DNA of 64,000 bases. It comes from Peronospora farinosa. Taxonomy: Eukaryota; Oomycota; Peronosporomycetes; Peronosporales; Peronosporaceae. The notes below the pieces were generated by a model. It had not been told where the DNA came from. It searched no databases and saw only the letters and a program-made list of their open reading frames with translations. The translations under genes and the position numbers were made by a program. This document shows positions 32,338-43,989 of this stretch, in pieces (position 1 is the stretch's first letter; each line of letters starts with the position of its first letter). The DNA lies in the NCBI GenBank assembly GCA_947646735.1, contig CANTFK010000992.1, forward strand, positions 1 through 64,000, written 5' to 3'.

Positions 32338-33960
32338 TTACTTAGGACAGCCCGCGCCGGGTACTCGTGACACAATATCCTTTACCAGCGCGTCTGAAAA
32401 CTTCTGTCCATCCATAAAAGACTTCATGTGCAAAATGGGTTGCACGCCAACGTCCGTGACAGACTTTCCATGAATGAGCTCACTGTATTTCTGCGGGTAA
32501 AAGTTTGCAAGTGGATCAGGACCGTTCGTGCTCACAGACACCTTTTCCACCACGCGAAACAGGGCATCAATGTCGTTCATTTTCATAAACGGACACGTGG
32601 CGCAGCCACCCGCGGTCGAGCATCCTTCGCCGCCAGCAACGCCAGGAACCAGCTCGTCGCCTTCCATAGCAACAGCATCCGCCGACACAGGAAAGATGAT
32701 CTCAACCTCCGGCTTCACACCACCCTGATGCGCGTTCAGCATCTCCGTGACGCCTCGCACGATGGCTGTGATCATGCCGGCCTCCGTTCCTAGCACGAAA
32801 CTGAGCCTTTCTCCAGACTGGTTCTTTAGTGCTTCAGCCGTCTTGGCCTTGATAAAGTTAAGAATGTTCGACGTCGAGCCAACGACACCGCGACCCTTGT
32901 TCTGCGCATCCATTGCCAGTGTAAACATCTCGCCGGGCACTTCAAAGTGAGCCGTGTAGTAAGCATGTTCATAGTCGTCACGCACGCGTTGTGTTACCTT
33001 ATCTCCAAACATGTGGTGCACGACGCAATTGCCCTCTTTAAAGTAGTCAAACCGCGTGAGCAACTTCGCAATGGTCGTCTGGTTATGTTGCGGGTGAATC
33101 TGACGGATCTTTTCATCCGGAAGCTGCGCAATGTGCTCAAACATCTGCTGCAAATTCTCACCCATGTACGTGTCGGGTCCGTACCAGACATTAATATCCG
33201 GGACCTGTGCGAAAGCCTGCAAGACCGTCTGCACCACGTTCGAGGACGTGCAAGTGATCGTCGGCACCAAGTCATGTGCAAAAGCCTTGCTACGAAGCGA
33301 CGTGTTAATGTACACAATGTGCAGACTGGTGGGGGTCTTGGCAGCCTTTTGTAGGTACGCAAGATACGCCTGTTTCTCCGCCGACTCAGCCAAACTACAG
33401 CCGATCTTTTTCTCCGACAGGCGATACACTGGAATGTGCTCAAAGTTGTTCGAGTCCAAGTTCGCACGCACGCTCTCCGACATGAAATCAACGCCTAACA
33501 CGGCCACTGACTGGACGCCCTTCTTGGCCATCTTTGCTGCAGCTTCTCCCATGGCCAGTGAGTCAGCGATAAATGTATGCGGCCAGGAAAGCGATGATAA
33601 AATTCCCTGGAGCTCTGGGTCCATGTAAAAATGCGCGACGATCCCCATTTTTTTCTCATGTAACAGCGTGTCCAGCTCTTCAACCACTTGCATGTCAGGC
33701 TTCAAGTAATTGGCCTGCGCCTCAGCAAACGAACCCTGAGCAGACACTCCCTCAGCGGTAACCTACTGACCATGACTCGGATTCGTTAGTATCTTGCATT
33801 GTGTAACGTAGACGAGAGAGAAGGAACGCACGAGAATGGAAGGAAACGGACGGTCCCATGATGCAGCAAGCGACGCAGGTGCTGCCGTAGTGGACCGCGA
33901 ACGGACAAGGCGCGCTGCAGACGAGCGTAGACGATGAGCGAACTGCAAGGCGGAGTGCAT
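32338..33960 (-). CDS. nadA: Quinolinate synthase, mitochondrially targeted
   Basis: Two exons, 33960-33832 and 33762-32338, with a 69-bp intron (GTGCGT ... CTAAC branch ... CAGTAG); 517 aa. The large exon has no ATG at its start and is closed upstream by TAG, so exon 1 is required. That exon gives an Arg/Ser/Ala-rich mitochondrial presequence (MHSALQFAHRLRSSAARLVR). Quinolinate synthase condenses iminoaspartate with dihydroxyacetone phosphate in de novo NAD synthesis and uses an oxygen-sensitive 4Fe-4S cluster. Family motifs: GIVAHFYMDPELQ, FIADSLAMGEAA, three likely cluster Cys (KIGCSLAES, TITCTSSNVV, GGCATCPFMKMN), GSTSNILNFI and GTEAGMITAIVRGV. No SufE-like domain of the plant enzyme is fused. 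No partner L-aspartate oxidase is present in the window. The name nadA follows the bacterial gene. Confidence 0.9.
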
Positions 33961-35427
33961 GTTGAAAATCACAGAGTGATAATCTTTGTAAGATGAGAAA
34001 TGCGGAAGTGAAGAGGGAGGGCTGATACTGCCGTGTTGATTGCCTGAATAAGACTCGAATACAAACATGAAGTATAAGCAGCTGATCGCGTGAACAGACG
34101 ATTGGATGGGAACAGACGGTGTGAAACAAAAAATGATTAAAAAACGGAAAATTGATCGAATTGTGGCGCCCGTCTGATGACTGTGATATTTTGAGAGAGA
34201 GAGAGAGGCAGACGCGATCCATGGCGCGCCATCGTAAGTTGTGAAAAGACCTGAGAGAGAGAATTTGAGTCCCACACAATTAGTAAGAGATAACACGTCC
34301 TTACACATGTGAATGGGCGGATGGCCTGTTTTATCATTATATGAAGTCTAATTTCTGCCCTTTATCAATATACAGTACATTCAAGCACTACCGCAAAAGA
34401 CCCTATCAGAGAAGCAATGTATTGTTTGTGTATTCTGCCTTGTAGAGAGACCGTGACTGAAATGTCATGGAGGGCAGAGTCGTACATGTTATTGCAACGC
34501 TTTGATTCAACAAGAAAATTAAAGAAACCGTATTCCAAAAATTAGTGATGAGAGCAAGTTGACATGGATCTGATTAGATCATATATATAATGAGCCAGCA
34601 GGCGTCAAGGTGGCACAAGCAAGCCATCTCCAAAAATTGACAGTTTGAGTCCTGCAAGCGTCTAGCATCAAAATAGCTTACTACTGTAGCACGAATAGTC
34701 ATGGTAGGAGTAGATATAGTACGAATAGCGTTACAGTTTGGTTTCCGTCACACTGTCCAAAGCAGGAGAAGATGGTATACTTGTTTCATGGCACACAAAC
34801 ACCAAAATGCCCGGTCCTTAGCCGGTAGACCGAAAGCAAAGTCCAGATTCAAAGACTTTCAGCAGCAATTACTGGCAGGCTCTGCATACAGCTGTCGCAT
34901 TCGGACCATTCACTTCATCACGTAATTAAAGCCTCAAGAGTGAGACTAACCGGTTTTAATCAGCCCATCTTTGTAGCTTGTCATGCATCGTCGATCGAGT
35001 CATTCACGATGTCCCAGACCAAGTACCGTGTTCTTGATAATAGTAAAAAGGATTGTGACATTCTAATTTGCGTACCTTCAGTCCGCTCACTTGCGTGCTT
35101 CAAGGTGTCCTTGCTCCGTGAGATTCATGACCACTCAATCAGTTGAGTGGAGTGCAGTCGTGTCTACTCTATCTAGATATAGAACCATAGTGCCTCTCGC
35201 ACCTTTTCGTGTTCAGGCTTTCAACATACCGTGCTGCAGAAGCGTCCTGCTTATTCTGATGCCAAATCGAAAAATTCTGCCTGATTTCGTTTGTTCTTGA
35301 AGAATGCTTGGATTGAAGCCAGATTTGCATCTCGAATTGTCACTGCGCACACTAAAGAGCAGCAGTAATTCCAATGCAGTTGTATTGGTGTGATTATGTA
35401 GTGCTCACATCGACATCAATTTCAGTT
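33961..35427. other. Intergenic, 1.5 kb
   Basis: Contains the divergent promoters of the quinolinate synthase gene and the membrane-protein gene, and a GA run (GAGAGAGAGAGAG) near 34194-34208. Several short frames (for example 34701-34925) have no recognisable content. Confidence 0.5.
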
Positions 35428-36509
35428 ATGGGTGCCAGACAGACCCTCATGGAGGTAAGACATACCTACAGTAGAAAACGACTTTGCTGTACACTTATTT
35501 CAATTTTTCCGTGCTATTTTGTACTTCTGTCTTGCTATAGATGGCAAAAAGCAGCGATTCAGAGAACGAGTATGAGGTCCTTTACCCTGGGGAAAAGGCC
35601 ACTCAAGCGATCCTGAATGATAGCGAGTTTTACTGCAACTTCATGCCCAATACCGATACGCTGTCCGAGTCCATCCTGTTTTGTTGTGGGAGCGCTCCCG
35701 TCCACATGGCGCTGCTGATCGCGGCTTCGCTCGTGCGCAGATTTACAGATGCGCGCTTTAACTGGGCCACGAAAACATTGCAGTCGTTCCTAGAGATCGT
35801 TTGCTGGAGCAGCGTCACGTATGCGACCTACTTGCTCGATGGAGACGTGCTCTTTGCATTAGAAGTCGGTACGTTTGTCGGTGCTGTGATGTCGGTATGC
35901 GACGAAGTTGTGCTGCGTCTCGTGCGCGGTTTGGCTCGTATGATTCGCAATCAATCAGGAGGCGGAGATTTACCGCAGCGGCTTGGCTTTGACGTGCCAA
36001 AGAATGGCAAGGCACCGACGGACGGCCAGGAGATCACGCTCATCAAGAATCTGGTATTTGGTTACCTTGGTGTCGTGGCGAAACGCTCATTGTGGGAGAA
36101 CTTCCACGACGTAAAGTTTTTTGCATTGCTGACGGCGTGCACGGGAGTGGCTTTCGTGGTTATGGCCGAGTTCTTCTCTCTCTTGCTGCCGACGCGACGT
36201 GTAGGATTGACTCTGCAGTTGCGGTTCACAAAGGCAGGACAGAACTGGCAGGACCACGGCTTCCGATCCCTATTTGAGTTGCTCTGCTGGGCGCTGTCGA
36301 CGACCTACTTGGTCTACAGTTTGGAGGAATTTTGGTGGGCCTTTCAGCTAGGAACATTAGTCGCAGTGGGTGTAAGTCTAAGCTCAGGACTTGACCACCT
36401 CGCAGACATTGACATGAGTCATGTCGAGAAGAGCGAGTACGGTTATTGGGAGGATCGAGCACTGGACGATCCATTCATGGTGCTGGCGAGTCGCTTGGTG
36501 AAAGTTTAA
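35428..36509 (+). CDS. Membrane protein with internal repeat, unknown
   Basis: Proposed exons 35428-35454 and 35541-36509, 331 aa. The first exon encodes MGARQTLME, followed by a GTAAGA donor; the acceptor CTATAG directly precedes ATGGCAAAAAGC. MGARQT fits an N-myristoylation signal (Gly2, Thr6), which is inference. If that exon is wrong, the start is 35541 and the protein 322 aa. An acidic, Ser-rich N-terminus is followed by several hydrophobic segments. Two of them form an internal repeat: SFLEIVCWSSVTYATYLL ... FALEVGTFVGAVMSV and SLFELLCWALSTTYLVYSL ... AFQLGTLVAVGVSL, so the protein looks like a duplicated helical hairpin module. No known family recognised. Confidence 0.7.
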
Positions 36510-36961
36510 CACGCACTCAAGTCCTTTGGGCGTGTACTGGAGGCGGAGGCTATGGCCATGTACGAAAATGTTGGCGAGTAAGTGCCATTGGAACAAGTAG
36601 GAGGCGCCGGATCTTGGCTCATGATCGCAATGTACAGTTATTGGCGCCTCATTACCTCTTTTCATTCATAGTGGCGCAGCGATGCTAACTACGCATTGCA
36701 TCAACTACTCTCGCTGTTATTGTGCGTGAATGCATTGATTGTACAGAGGTAAACTCGTTTGGCATGCATTGCTACAGCTGTTTTACTTCTGACTATAACA
36801 CCGTCATTTCAGCTCAATCATTCTAAACGCAGTAAGGTGCCGTGCTGTTTACGCGCGCCTGTCACATAATGCATAAGATGCGCTGTCAATCAAGTTCGAG
36901 TATCCGATATCTCCACTAAAATTCAAGCCAAGCTCCATCAGGTTCACACCTTGAAGTTAAA
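36510..36961. other. Intergenic
   Basis: 3' flank of the membrane-protein gene and promoter of uridine phosphorylase; nothing else seen. Confidence 0.5.
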
Positions 36962-37897
36962 ATGGGCCCATACATGGACACAGTCGCTACCGATTTTTCA
37001 GCAGCCCCACAGGTGCACGTACGAAACAGTCACATTAGCGAGATGAACTTGGATGTGCTATTCCACATCGGCCTCACATGTTCGCTGGAGAAGCGTCAGG
37101 AGGTGGTCAACACCTTTAATGACATCAAGTTCTTTATCACGGGTGGCAGTGCCGAGCGCATGACCAACTTTGCACATTCAGTGGCAATGGTGCTGGGCAT
37201 TACCACGCCGTACGGCTACGCACTGTCCCCCATAGGCAGTACATCGCGCTACACGCTGTACAAAGTGGGCCCTGTGCTTGTGGCAAATCATGGTATTGGC
37301 ATACCGTCCATCTCCATTCTATTACACGAGGTCACCAAGTTGCTCGAGTACGCTGGCGCACACGACGCTACATATATTCGCATGGGCACGAGTGGTGGCA
37401 TTGGCGTCGATCCCGGCACCGTCGTCATCACGTCCGAGGGCGTGAACAACAAGATGGAGTCTGTGGACGAGGTGGCTGTGCTTGGCTCCACTGAGCTTCG
37501 ACCGTCTATATGCTCGCCTAAGGTGCGTGACGAGATCATCATTGCGGCTGAAGAGGTTGGACTGCCCTACGTGGTGGGCAAGACACTCAGCTGCAATGAC
37601 TTTTACGAAGGACAGGGCCGACTGGACGGCGCCATCTGCGAGTACACGCTCGAGAATAAAATGGTGTTCCTGCAGAAGTTGGCCGGTGGTGGCGTCCGCA
37701 ACATCGAGATGGAGGCGCGCGGGATGGCCGCTTTCTGCCACAAGCTCCATATCCCCGTCGCCGTGGTGTGTGTGACCTTATTGAACCGCCTCAATGGCGA
37801 CCAGGTGCTCTTAAGCCACGAAGCTCTACAGGAGTTTGAGATGCGCCCTGCCGCTGTGCTGCTGCACTACATCAAGGCCAAGCTTAGTGCAGTGTAG
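36962..37897 (+). CDS. UPP1: Uridine phosphorylase
   Basis: Single exon, 311 aa, close to animal UPP1/UPP2. It splits uridine with phosphate to uracil and ribose-1-phosphate in pyrimidine salvage. Motifs of the eukaryotic NP-I family: DVLFHIGLT, DIKFFITGGSAERM, RYTLYKVGPVLVANHGIGIP (phosphate-binding region), YIRMGTSGGIGVDPGTVVIT, DFYEGQGRLDGAICEYT, RNIEMEARGMAAFC (EME residues contacting ribose) and VVCVTLLNRLNGDQV. The start at 36962 gives the expected N-terminus with about 30 residues before the conserved core. No presequence, so probably cytosolic. Codon use is GC-richer than in surrounding spacer DNA. Confidence 0.95.
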   Translation: MGPYMDTVATDFSAAPQVHVRNSHISEMNLDVLFHIGLTCSLEKRQEVVNTFNDIKFFITGGSAERMTNFAHSVAMVLGITTPYGYALSPIGSTSRYTLYKVGPVLVANHGIGIPSISILLHEVTKLLEYAGAHDATYIRMGTSGGIGVDPGTVVITSEGVNNKMESVDEVAVLGSTELRPSICSPKVRDEIIIAAEEVGLPYVVGKTLSCNDFYEGQGRLDGAICEYTLENKMVFLQKLAGGGVRNIEMEARGMAAFCHKLHIPVAVVCVTLLNRLNGDQVLLSHEALQEFEMRPAAVLLHYIKAKLSAV

Positions 37898-38778
37898 ACA
37901 GGCGGGATCGATACAAAGCTGGTGAAAGACACTTGGGGTTGACAGTTGCAGGCAGCGCGAATCCGATGGTCCCGGACGATTGAGGCTGACCTTGGCCATT
38001 ACATCCTGCAATGCTAGCAATACTGATCTGCACCACAAACTTGAAGAGACGACTACTACACGACTGTCTGCGACAAATTGGCGACCGTACATACTACGCC
38101 GCTCACTTGTTGTTTCCAGACGCGCTGGCATTTACACGTTTACTTGGAGATTTCACATGCAGCTATGGCGTTAGCTGCCGACAGTAGTAGACCTGTCGCA
38201 TAAGGACATTGTTGCAAGAGATCTCGGTCTACATTGTAGACCGTGCAAAGGGCGATGATACAAGACTGAACAAGCTAGTACTTGAACAACAGCAGCAGTA
38301 AGAGGCAGGACAAACGTACCATCGTGTTAGTGCTCGCATTGGATGGGATTCGGACATGGTCGTACGATGACTTGCACTCTTTTCTCAGCGATGCAAAATG
38401 CATCAAGAGTCTGCAGCAGCAAAGCAAAAAGTCTAGAACTCGTTCTCTTGTAGATGTTATGATACATTCTGAAAAATGCCAACTTGTAGTGCGCTGGCAA
38501 CAATTTCGACGCCCAAACGGACAATAGAACGGCTCCAATAGCATGTTATCCGGTCCAAAATCATGCAAACGAAGATTATCAGACATAGCCTTACGATGCT
38601 TTAAATTTATTTCGATTTGAGACTATCAACAATATATTCTGAAAAACTAATATGACGAAAATGTTGTGGTAAAAAACCTCTTGGATATATTTTGGGATAA
38701 AATACAGTTAAACATTGGATATTATGTATACCACATTTCAGAGGCGTTTATCGCTGCAAATTAAAGCGTTCGTCCACA
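37898..38778. other. Intergenic
   Basis: Short frames on both strands (for example 38275-38586 minus) lack domains. Nothing supported. Confidence 0.5.
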
Positions 38779-40298
38779 ATGATGCGCCGAGCAGCCCGAG
38801 GTTTCAATGCCCAATGCATCACGACAAACAAACGCCGTAGTGTTTTACTACACGATCATAACTGTTTGTTATCCACCAGTGCTACCGGTGCGATTTATTT
38901 CTTGCTCTCTATAAAATAAACATCATGCTCATTTCCTTAAAAAATGACGATTTAGAACTCGAGTGGATAAAAAATCGCGATCCGTATTGCAATGTCGGCG
39001 AATCCATAGCCGCCAAAATTGGTGTCAATCTACATCGACAGCCGAATCATCCGCTGTATATTATAAAGAAAAAGGTCGAAAACTACTTTGAATGGCTGCA
39101 CCGAAGCAAGGGGTACGTCATTGTACTCGAAAGGCTCTTAAAAGCTAGAATGCCTCTAACTTTATTGAACTCTTTTGGTGATGTGGATGGTAATGCAGAG
39201 CTCCCGTGTTCACTGTATTTGATGATCTGGACCCGGTGGTGACAACGTACGACTGCTTCGACTCGATGCTCGTGCCCAAAGACCACATCAGCCGCAAGAT
39301 CACGGATACGTACTACGTGGATAGAGACCGCGTATTACGTGCACACACTAGTGCACACGAAGTAGCAACGATGAAGAAAGGGTTTACGTCGTTTTTGATC
39401 ACGGGCGACGTCTACCGTCGCGATGAGATTGATGCGAGTCACTACCCGGTGTTCCATCAGATGGAGGGCGTACGGATCTTTTCAGAGCTTGATGCAGAAA
39501 CACCACGTGAGGAGAAGGTGGCGCATGTGAAAGAAGAACTGAAGAAAACGTTAGAAGGGATGACAAAGGAGCTTTTTGGGGATGTGGAGATGCGGTGGGT
39601 GGAAGCATACTTTCCTTTCACGGAGCCATCACTTGAGCTGGAGATTTTCTTCAATGGTGACTGGCTGGAGGTGCTCGGCTGTGGGGTTTTGCAGCAGGAG
39701 ATTGTACGCAACGCTGGACTGGGCGAGGACGTTGGCTGGGCATTTGGTCTTGGCCTCGAGCGCCTTGCCATGGTGCTCTTCGATATCCCGGATATCCGTC
39801 TCTTCTGGTCCCAAGACAAGCGCTTTCTTTCGCAGTTCAGAGACGACCATATTACCAGGTTCAAGCCGTACAGCAAGTACCCTGCTTGCTTTAAGGACGT
39901 TAGCTTCTGGCATAATGACGATTTCCACGAGAATAACCTGTGCGAAGTTGTGCGCGACATTGCTGGCGACATGGTTGAGCAAGTACGCACGCTCCATCAC
40001 CACTCAAATGAGTCAATGTAACTTTCTTGGTGCTAATGAGCTTTTGTTTGTTACTGCAGGTGGCTGTCGTGGATGAGTTTACGCACCCGAAGACTCAACG
40101 TCAGAGCAAGTGTTATCGCATCACGTACCGTCACATGGACCGCAACCTTACAAATAGCGAGGTTGACGACATTCAGGTATGATCTTGCATTAGCAACGTA
40201 CAAGGACAGTGTGCGATAATCTCATTGGTCTCTTGATGTTGATGTAGGAGATTGTCCGCGATAAAATGGTGAAAGATCTTGGTGTTGAGCTCAGGTAG
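38779..40298 (+). CDS. FARS2: Phenylalanyl-tRNA synthetase, mitochondrial
   Basis: Five exons: 38779-38887, 38956-39112, 39199-39982, 40060-40176, 40248-40298; 405 aa. Charges mitochondrial tRNA-Phe as a single-chain enzyme. The first exon (MMRRAARGFNAQC... with many Arg and no acid) looks like a mitochondrial presequence. Landmarks: VGESIAAKIGVNLHRQPNHPL, APVFTVFDDLDPVVTTYDCFD, LRAHTSAHE, GDVYRRDEIDASHYPVFHQ (motif 2), EVLGCGVLQQEIV, WAFGLGLERLAMVLFDIPD (motif 3) and a C-terminal FDX-ACB anticodon-binding domain (FTHPKTQRQSKCYRITYRHM ... SEVDDIQ). Every intron (69-86 bp) restores the family alignment. An alternative first Met is at 38782. Confidence 0.93.
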
Positions 40299-40845
40299 AT
40301 TGCATGTTGTTCTCGGACCGTTGTAAGTCATTAGATCTTCAATGTACTCAAACTCCCCGGAATGCATATACAGACAATATTGAGAGCCTACTATATTACT
40401 AATGATGCGAATCGACAACAATCTCTTTCGGTTGAGGCAGCATGTAATCATGGAAGCTTCCAATTCAAGAATTACTGGATAATGTCAATTAGGACAAAGT
40501 GCTCTTGTCGATAAGGCAATCAACATCAGGGTTGATTTGAGTCTATTTCCAAGTGGTTAGCGAGGTGAAGACCCCTCAAGCGCACCATCCACACCTATGC
40601 TTCCTCCTCCGGCCTAGGTTAAGAAGCTACCCTGTAATTCTCCTTCAGCAGCCCAAATTCTTCCAATTTATCAACCGAACTCTGGCTAAGTTCACAAACG
40701 AAGATTTTGCATAGGGAGAGGGCTGTATGCAAAACCTTTATTTGTAAACTAGCAAACAATTTTTCGCTTACACATCTTAACCAATCTCTACAGAAGCTTT
40801 ATTTATGTACATACTCGAAGCCCTGACCTGGTGTAACAGGCTTAT
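40299..40845. other. Intergenic
   Basis: Transition from the gene island to the retroelement region; no gene recognised. Confidence 0.45.
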
Positions 40846-41230
40846 AGTTACACGTACCCATCAAGTATTGCATACTTAACGGGGAGGTCTAAGAAGGTAC
40901 GTGAGTACTTTAAACTTGTCACTTGGGTAAGGCATATTAATCCCCATCGTGTATGTAATATCCATTAAGGTATTCACATTAATGGGCATGACGTCACTGA
41001 TGGACATCACTAGCGAGCTGGAATATATTTAGGCTCACCACGTAGGGATGCGCATCCAAAGAGTTGCGCATCCAAAGAGTTGCGCATCCAAAGAGTTGCG
41101 CATCCAGTCAATACATATATGACGAATCAGTAATTAAATTTGTATATAGTTATTTCTATTAGAATATACCTATCACTCTTTTACTTTTAACCTATCACGC
41201 ACTACTACTTACAGCTTCCGCGATAAAGTC
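40846..41230 (+). mobile_element. LTR-like sequence ahead of Copia gag remnant
   Basis: Begins with GTTACACGTACCCATC..., shared with the fragment at 5249-5305, and precedes the gag remnant in the same orientation. The exact ends and a second LTR were not identified. Confidence 0.45.
41049..41106 (+). repeat. 16-bp tandem repeat
   Basis: TGCGCATCCAAAGAGT is repeated perfectly about 3.6 times, inside the LTR-like sequence. Confidence 0.95.
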
Positions 41231-41379
41231 TAGCGTTTGTTCGAAGCTCGTTGAATAAATCGCTTCGGCAAACGACATCTGTTACACGAGCCCTCGCGGT
41301 AAACGACAACCTTATCACAGCACGGCTGAGTCCATCAGTAAGAATCAGGATAAGCTTCTGCGTGAGCAAGCTCGGAACG

Positions 41380-42068
41380 GGGCTCTTGACAGGACTGTTG
41401 AGACGCTTTCTGCTTAGTCAAACCAGCCGAGGCCATTTGAAAGCCCTCCAAAGATCGATGGAACTGCACCACACAAGATTGTCCACTGGTTGCTAGTTGT
41501 GGAGCAATGTGGTGTGACGCAACTCATCGAAGACGACACTAGGATGGTGTCGTACGTATTGTCAAGACACATACCACAGATCTTGAGAAGCGGGATCTGT
41601 GGGATGTCGTGTGCGGGGATGTCAAGATCGAGCAAAGCCTGATTTTGTCGGACCAAGCGACATTCAATCGAAAATCGCGCAAGGCGATGGCTGTCATCTG
41701 CCTGGGAATGGAAGATTTGTAGCTGCTGTTGGTTTTCTTGCATTTAATGCATGGGCGAAGTTGGAAGACCGTTTTGAAATGAGGAGCCTGGCAAACAAGC
41801 TTTCTTTGTCGACGTTTATTCACAACGATAATGGATGGATGTGATGATGTGTGGGAGCACATTAACAAGCTCTAGTCTCTGGCAAGCATCACGACGCGGT
41901 CGTACTTCGGTTAGTGACTTGGTGATCACGCTTCTTGGCAGCCTAAATGAGTCGTACCAGTTTCTTATTACGGCGTTGGAGTCACCTGCCGACACGCTGA
42001 CGTGGGAACTCGTGACGTCTCGACGGTTGAATGAAGACTAGAAGTGCAAGGAACAAGGTGGTGGCGTC
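41380..42068 (+). pseudogene. Ty1/Copia gag (UBN2) remnant
   Basis: Broken frames give DLWDVVCGDVK, RKSRKAMAVICLGMED, KLSLSTFIHNDN (SLANKL region) and VSDLVITLLGSLNESYQFL, in the order of Copia gag UBN2 domains. Stops and frameshifts interrupt it. Similarity runs to about KCKEQGGGVDR (42068), where the sequence switches to a reverse-oriented Copia fragment. Confidence 0.75.
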
Positions 42069-42330
42069 GATCGCACAAGAATGCTTTGAGCCACACATAC
42101 TCCTGCGGAGCTTCTGCAAGTGCCATGTATTCTGCTTCTGTTGATGATGGCGCGACAGTTCTTTTCGTTTTGCTTCATAAACTAATGCATTCATCGTTCA
42201 TCATGAACGTGTACCCTTTGTGCTCCGTCTTGACTTAATTTTCGCTGGCCCAGTCCGCATCCGAGTAGCCTTGTACCACTTGCTTGAAATTTAGTGCAGT
42301 GCGTCTTCGTTCCTTTAATGTATCGAGATA
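42069..42330 (-). pseudogene. Ty1/Copia RNase H remnant, reverse orientation
   Basis: On the minus strand VVQGYSDADWASEN and, further on, SSTEAEYMALAEAPQEYVWLKAF match the end of Copia polyproteins (the DADW and STEAEY motifs). A stop interrupts the frame. It abuts the plus-strand gag remnant, so the two cannot come from one intact insertion. Confidence 0.75.
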
Positions 42331-43093
42331 CCGGTATAAGTGCCTAACAGTGTGTTTGTAGCGGAGCTACACAGCTCTTAAGTGAGAGCAAGAATTTTAG
42401 GCTGAAATCCTCCTATTTCTATAGAACTAATTAAAAGGTTGACAGCTAGAGCCACTTAGTTCTAAGGAACCGATTAAACGACTAAAAAGTCACCCTGTTT
42501 TAAAGGAACTAGGAGAGGCTTCTAGTCTATAAGCAATAGCTTAACGTTCAAATCACCAACGCACAGAGTGCAAGAACAAGCTAGACGCTCTAAGGTTCAA
42601 TGAACCAACGCACGAAGTGCACAAGAGAACAAGTCACAGAGACTTGCGATCTTTCACTCAAAATGAAAACTGGTTTTAATTATGCATTAAGTTTTTATGG
42701 ATAGTCACACTCTAAGTAGATTAATTACTAGAATAGTAATTATTATATGCAGACTTTGCATTGGACGACGTATCGTCTAAACATCTGTGTATGATGTACT
42801 TAGTACAGCGTTATCGATTATCGAATTCTAATCGATAAGATACGGTATTACCGAATACCGTATCTTAACGCTCATAATTTATATTTTTTTAAAGAGAAGT
42901 ATCAAGAATACATTATATGCGATATAGAAACTTCAACAGTAAACTTTCGGATTGATGTTACAACCGTCGTATAACCCCGTTACACTCTCCCCCACCAGAC
43001 TGACGTTCCCATAGAATGTCATTCGACATCTTTTCTCTTTGAGGTAGCGCTTTAGCGAACGTTTAAACCTTACGGTTTGTTCACGGCACACAT
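42331..43093. other. Retroelement flank with palindromes
   Basis: No coding content. Holds an 8-bp palindromic pair (ATCGATTA ... TAATCGAT, 42813-42836) next to a perfect 13-bp hairpin AAGATACGGTATT/AATACCGTATCTT with a 4-nt loop (42837-42866). Possibly LTR or untranslated leader sequence. Confidence 0.45.
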
Positions 43094-43498
43094 ATGATGC
43101 CTCCTGGCAATGAGTCACAGACTTTACAGGACCTCACTGAAGGCGACCTTGACGAAGCGATTAATTACGAAAGTGACACCGTCTTTGTGGGACCCGATGG
43201 GTCCCCTTTAACCACCCTTACGGGTGAAGATGACAGTAGTCATGCACCGAATCCATTCCCTGAACGTGGTGCTGTAGGTGCACTAACACATTTACGCGAC
43301 CCGCCTGACGTATCATCAACGGTGACGGTTACCAACCCACTCGACGATCAGCAACAGCAGACCATCGACCAAGAGGAAGGCGCCAAGCGCCGGACGAAGA
43401 ATGTGGCTAGGCGTCAGGGCCACCAACAAAATAAGTTCAAGCCACCTACATTAGAAGAACGCCTTAAGGAGGCATCTGGTCATTCCCTCTCTGGCTAA
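43094..43498 (+). CDS. Unknown reading frame in retroelement region
   Basis: 134-codon frame starting MMPPGNESQTLQDLTEGDLD: acidic N-terminus, then a basic stretch (KRRTKNVARRQGHQQNK). Further short frames continue in the same direction to about 44030 with stops between them. It could be the gag start of a Gypsy element in opposite orientation to the pol remnant that follows, but there is no CCHC zinc knuckle. Probably not a cellular gene. Confidence 0.3.
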   Translation: MMPPGNESQTLQDLTEGDLDEAINYESDTVFVGPDGSPLTTLTGEDDSSHAPNPFPERGAVGALTHLRDPPDVSSTVTVTNPLDDQQQQTIDQEEGAKRRTKNVARRQGHQQNKFKPPTLEERLKEASGHSLSG

Positions 43499-43989
43499 TT
43501 TATTGAGCCTGAGGCCATTTCACCCGAGGATGTCGCTATGCGAACGGCTCTTTGACAATGCTATCTGGACCCCATATCGCTACGCAAAGCCAATACTTGT
43601 CACGCCTCACTAGGTAAGTGCGCGGTGCACCAGTTCCTCCCATAAAGGGCGTTCCTATCCTTCTGTTCGCGGGGGAATCCGAGGAAGAAGAAGACACGGC
43701 TTTTAGCCGCTGGGCGCATTATGCGCGACGTTTAAGCAGCATGTGGGCCCTACGGGCAAGTGTCGATGTGGCAGATGTTCGTCTTGAACGGAAGATGCGT
43801 TACGATACGCTAAATTGAAGGCCCGGGGAAAATTGAAATCCCAACGAACGCATTATGCGTCTGCTACCCAGCACCCCAATGTTTCGGCTATACCTGTAGC
43901 CGTGATTCCACGACAGGCCGAGGCCGCTAACTCGCCTACCCCCACCACTACTAGTGAGAAGCGTCACCGCCAACAGACTGGCACTGCGC

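Noticed and set aside
32428..33628. Plus-strand frames of 121-165 aa over the quinolinate synthase gene
   Set aside because: Shadows of a well-supported minus-strand gene.
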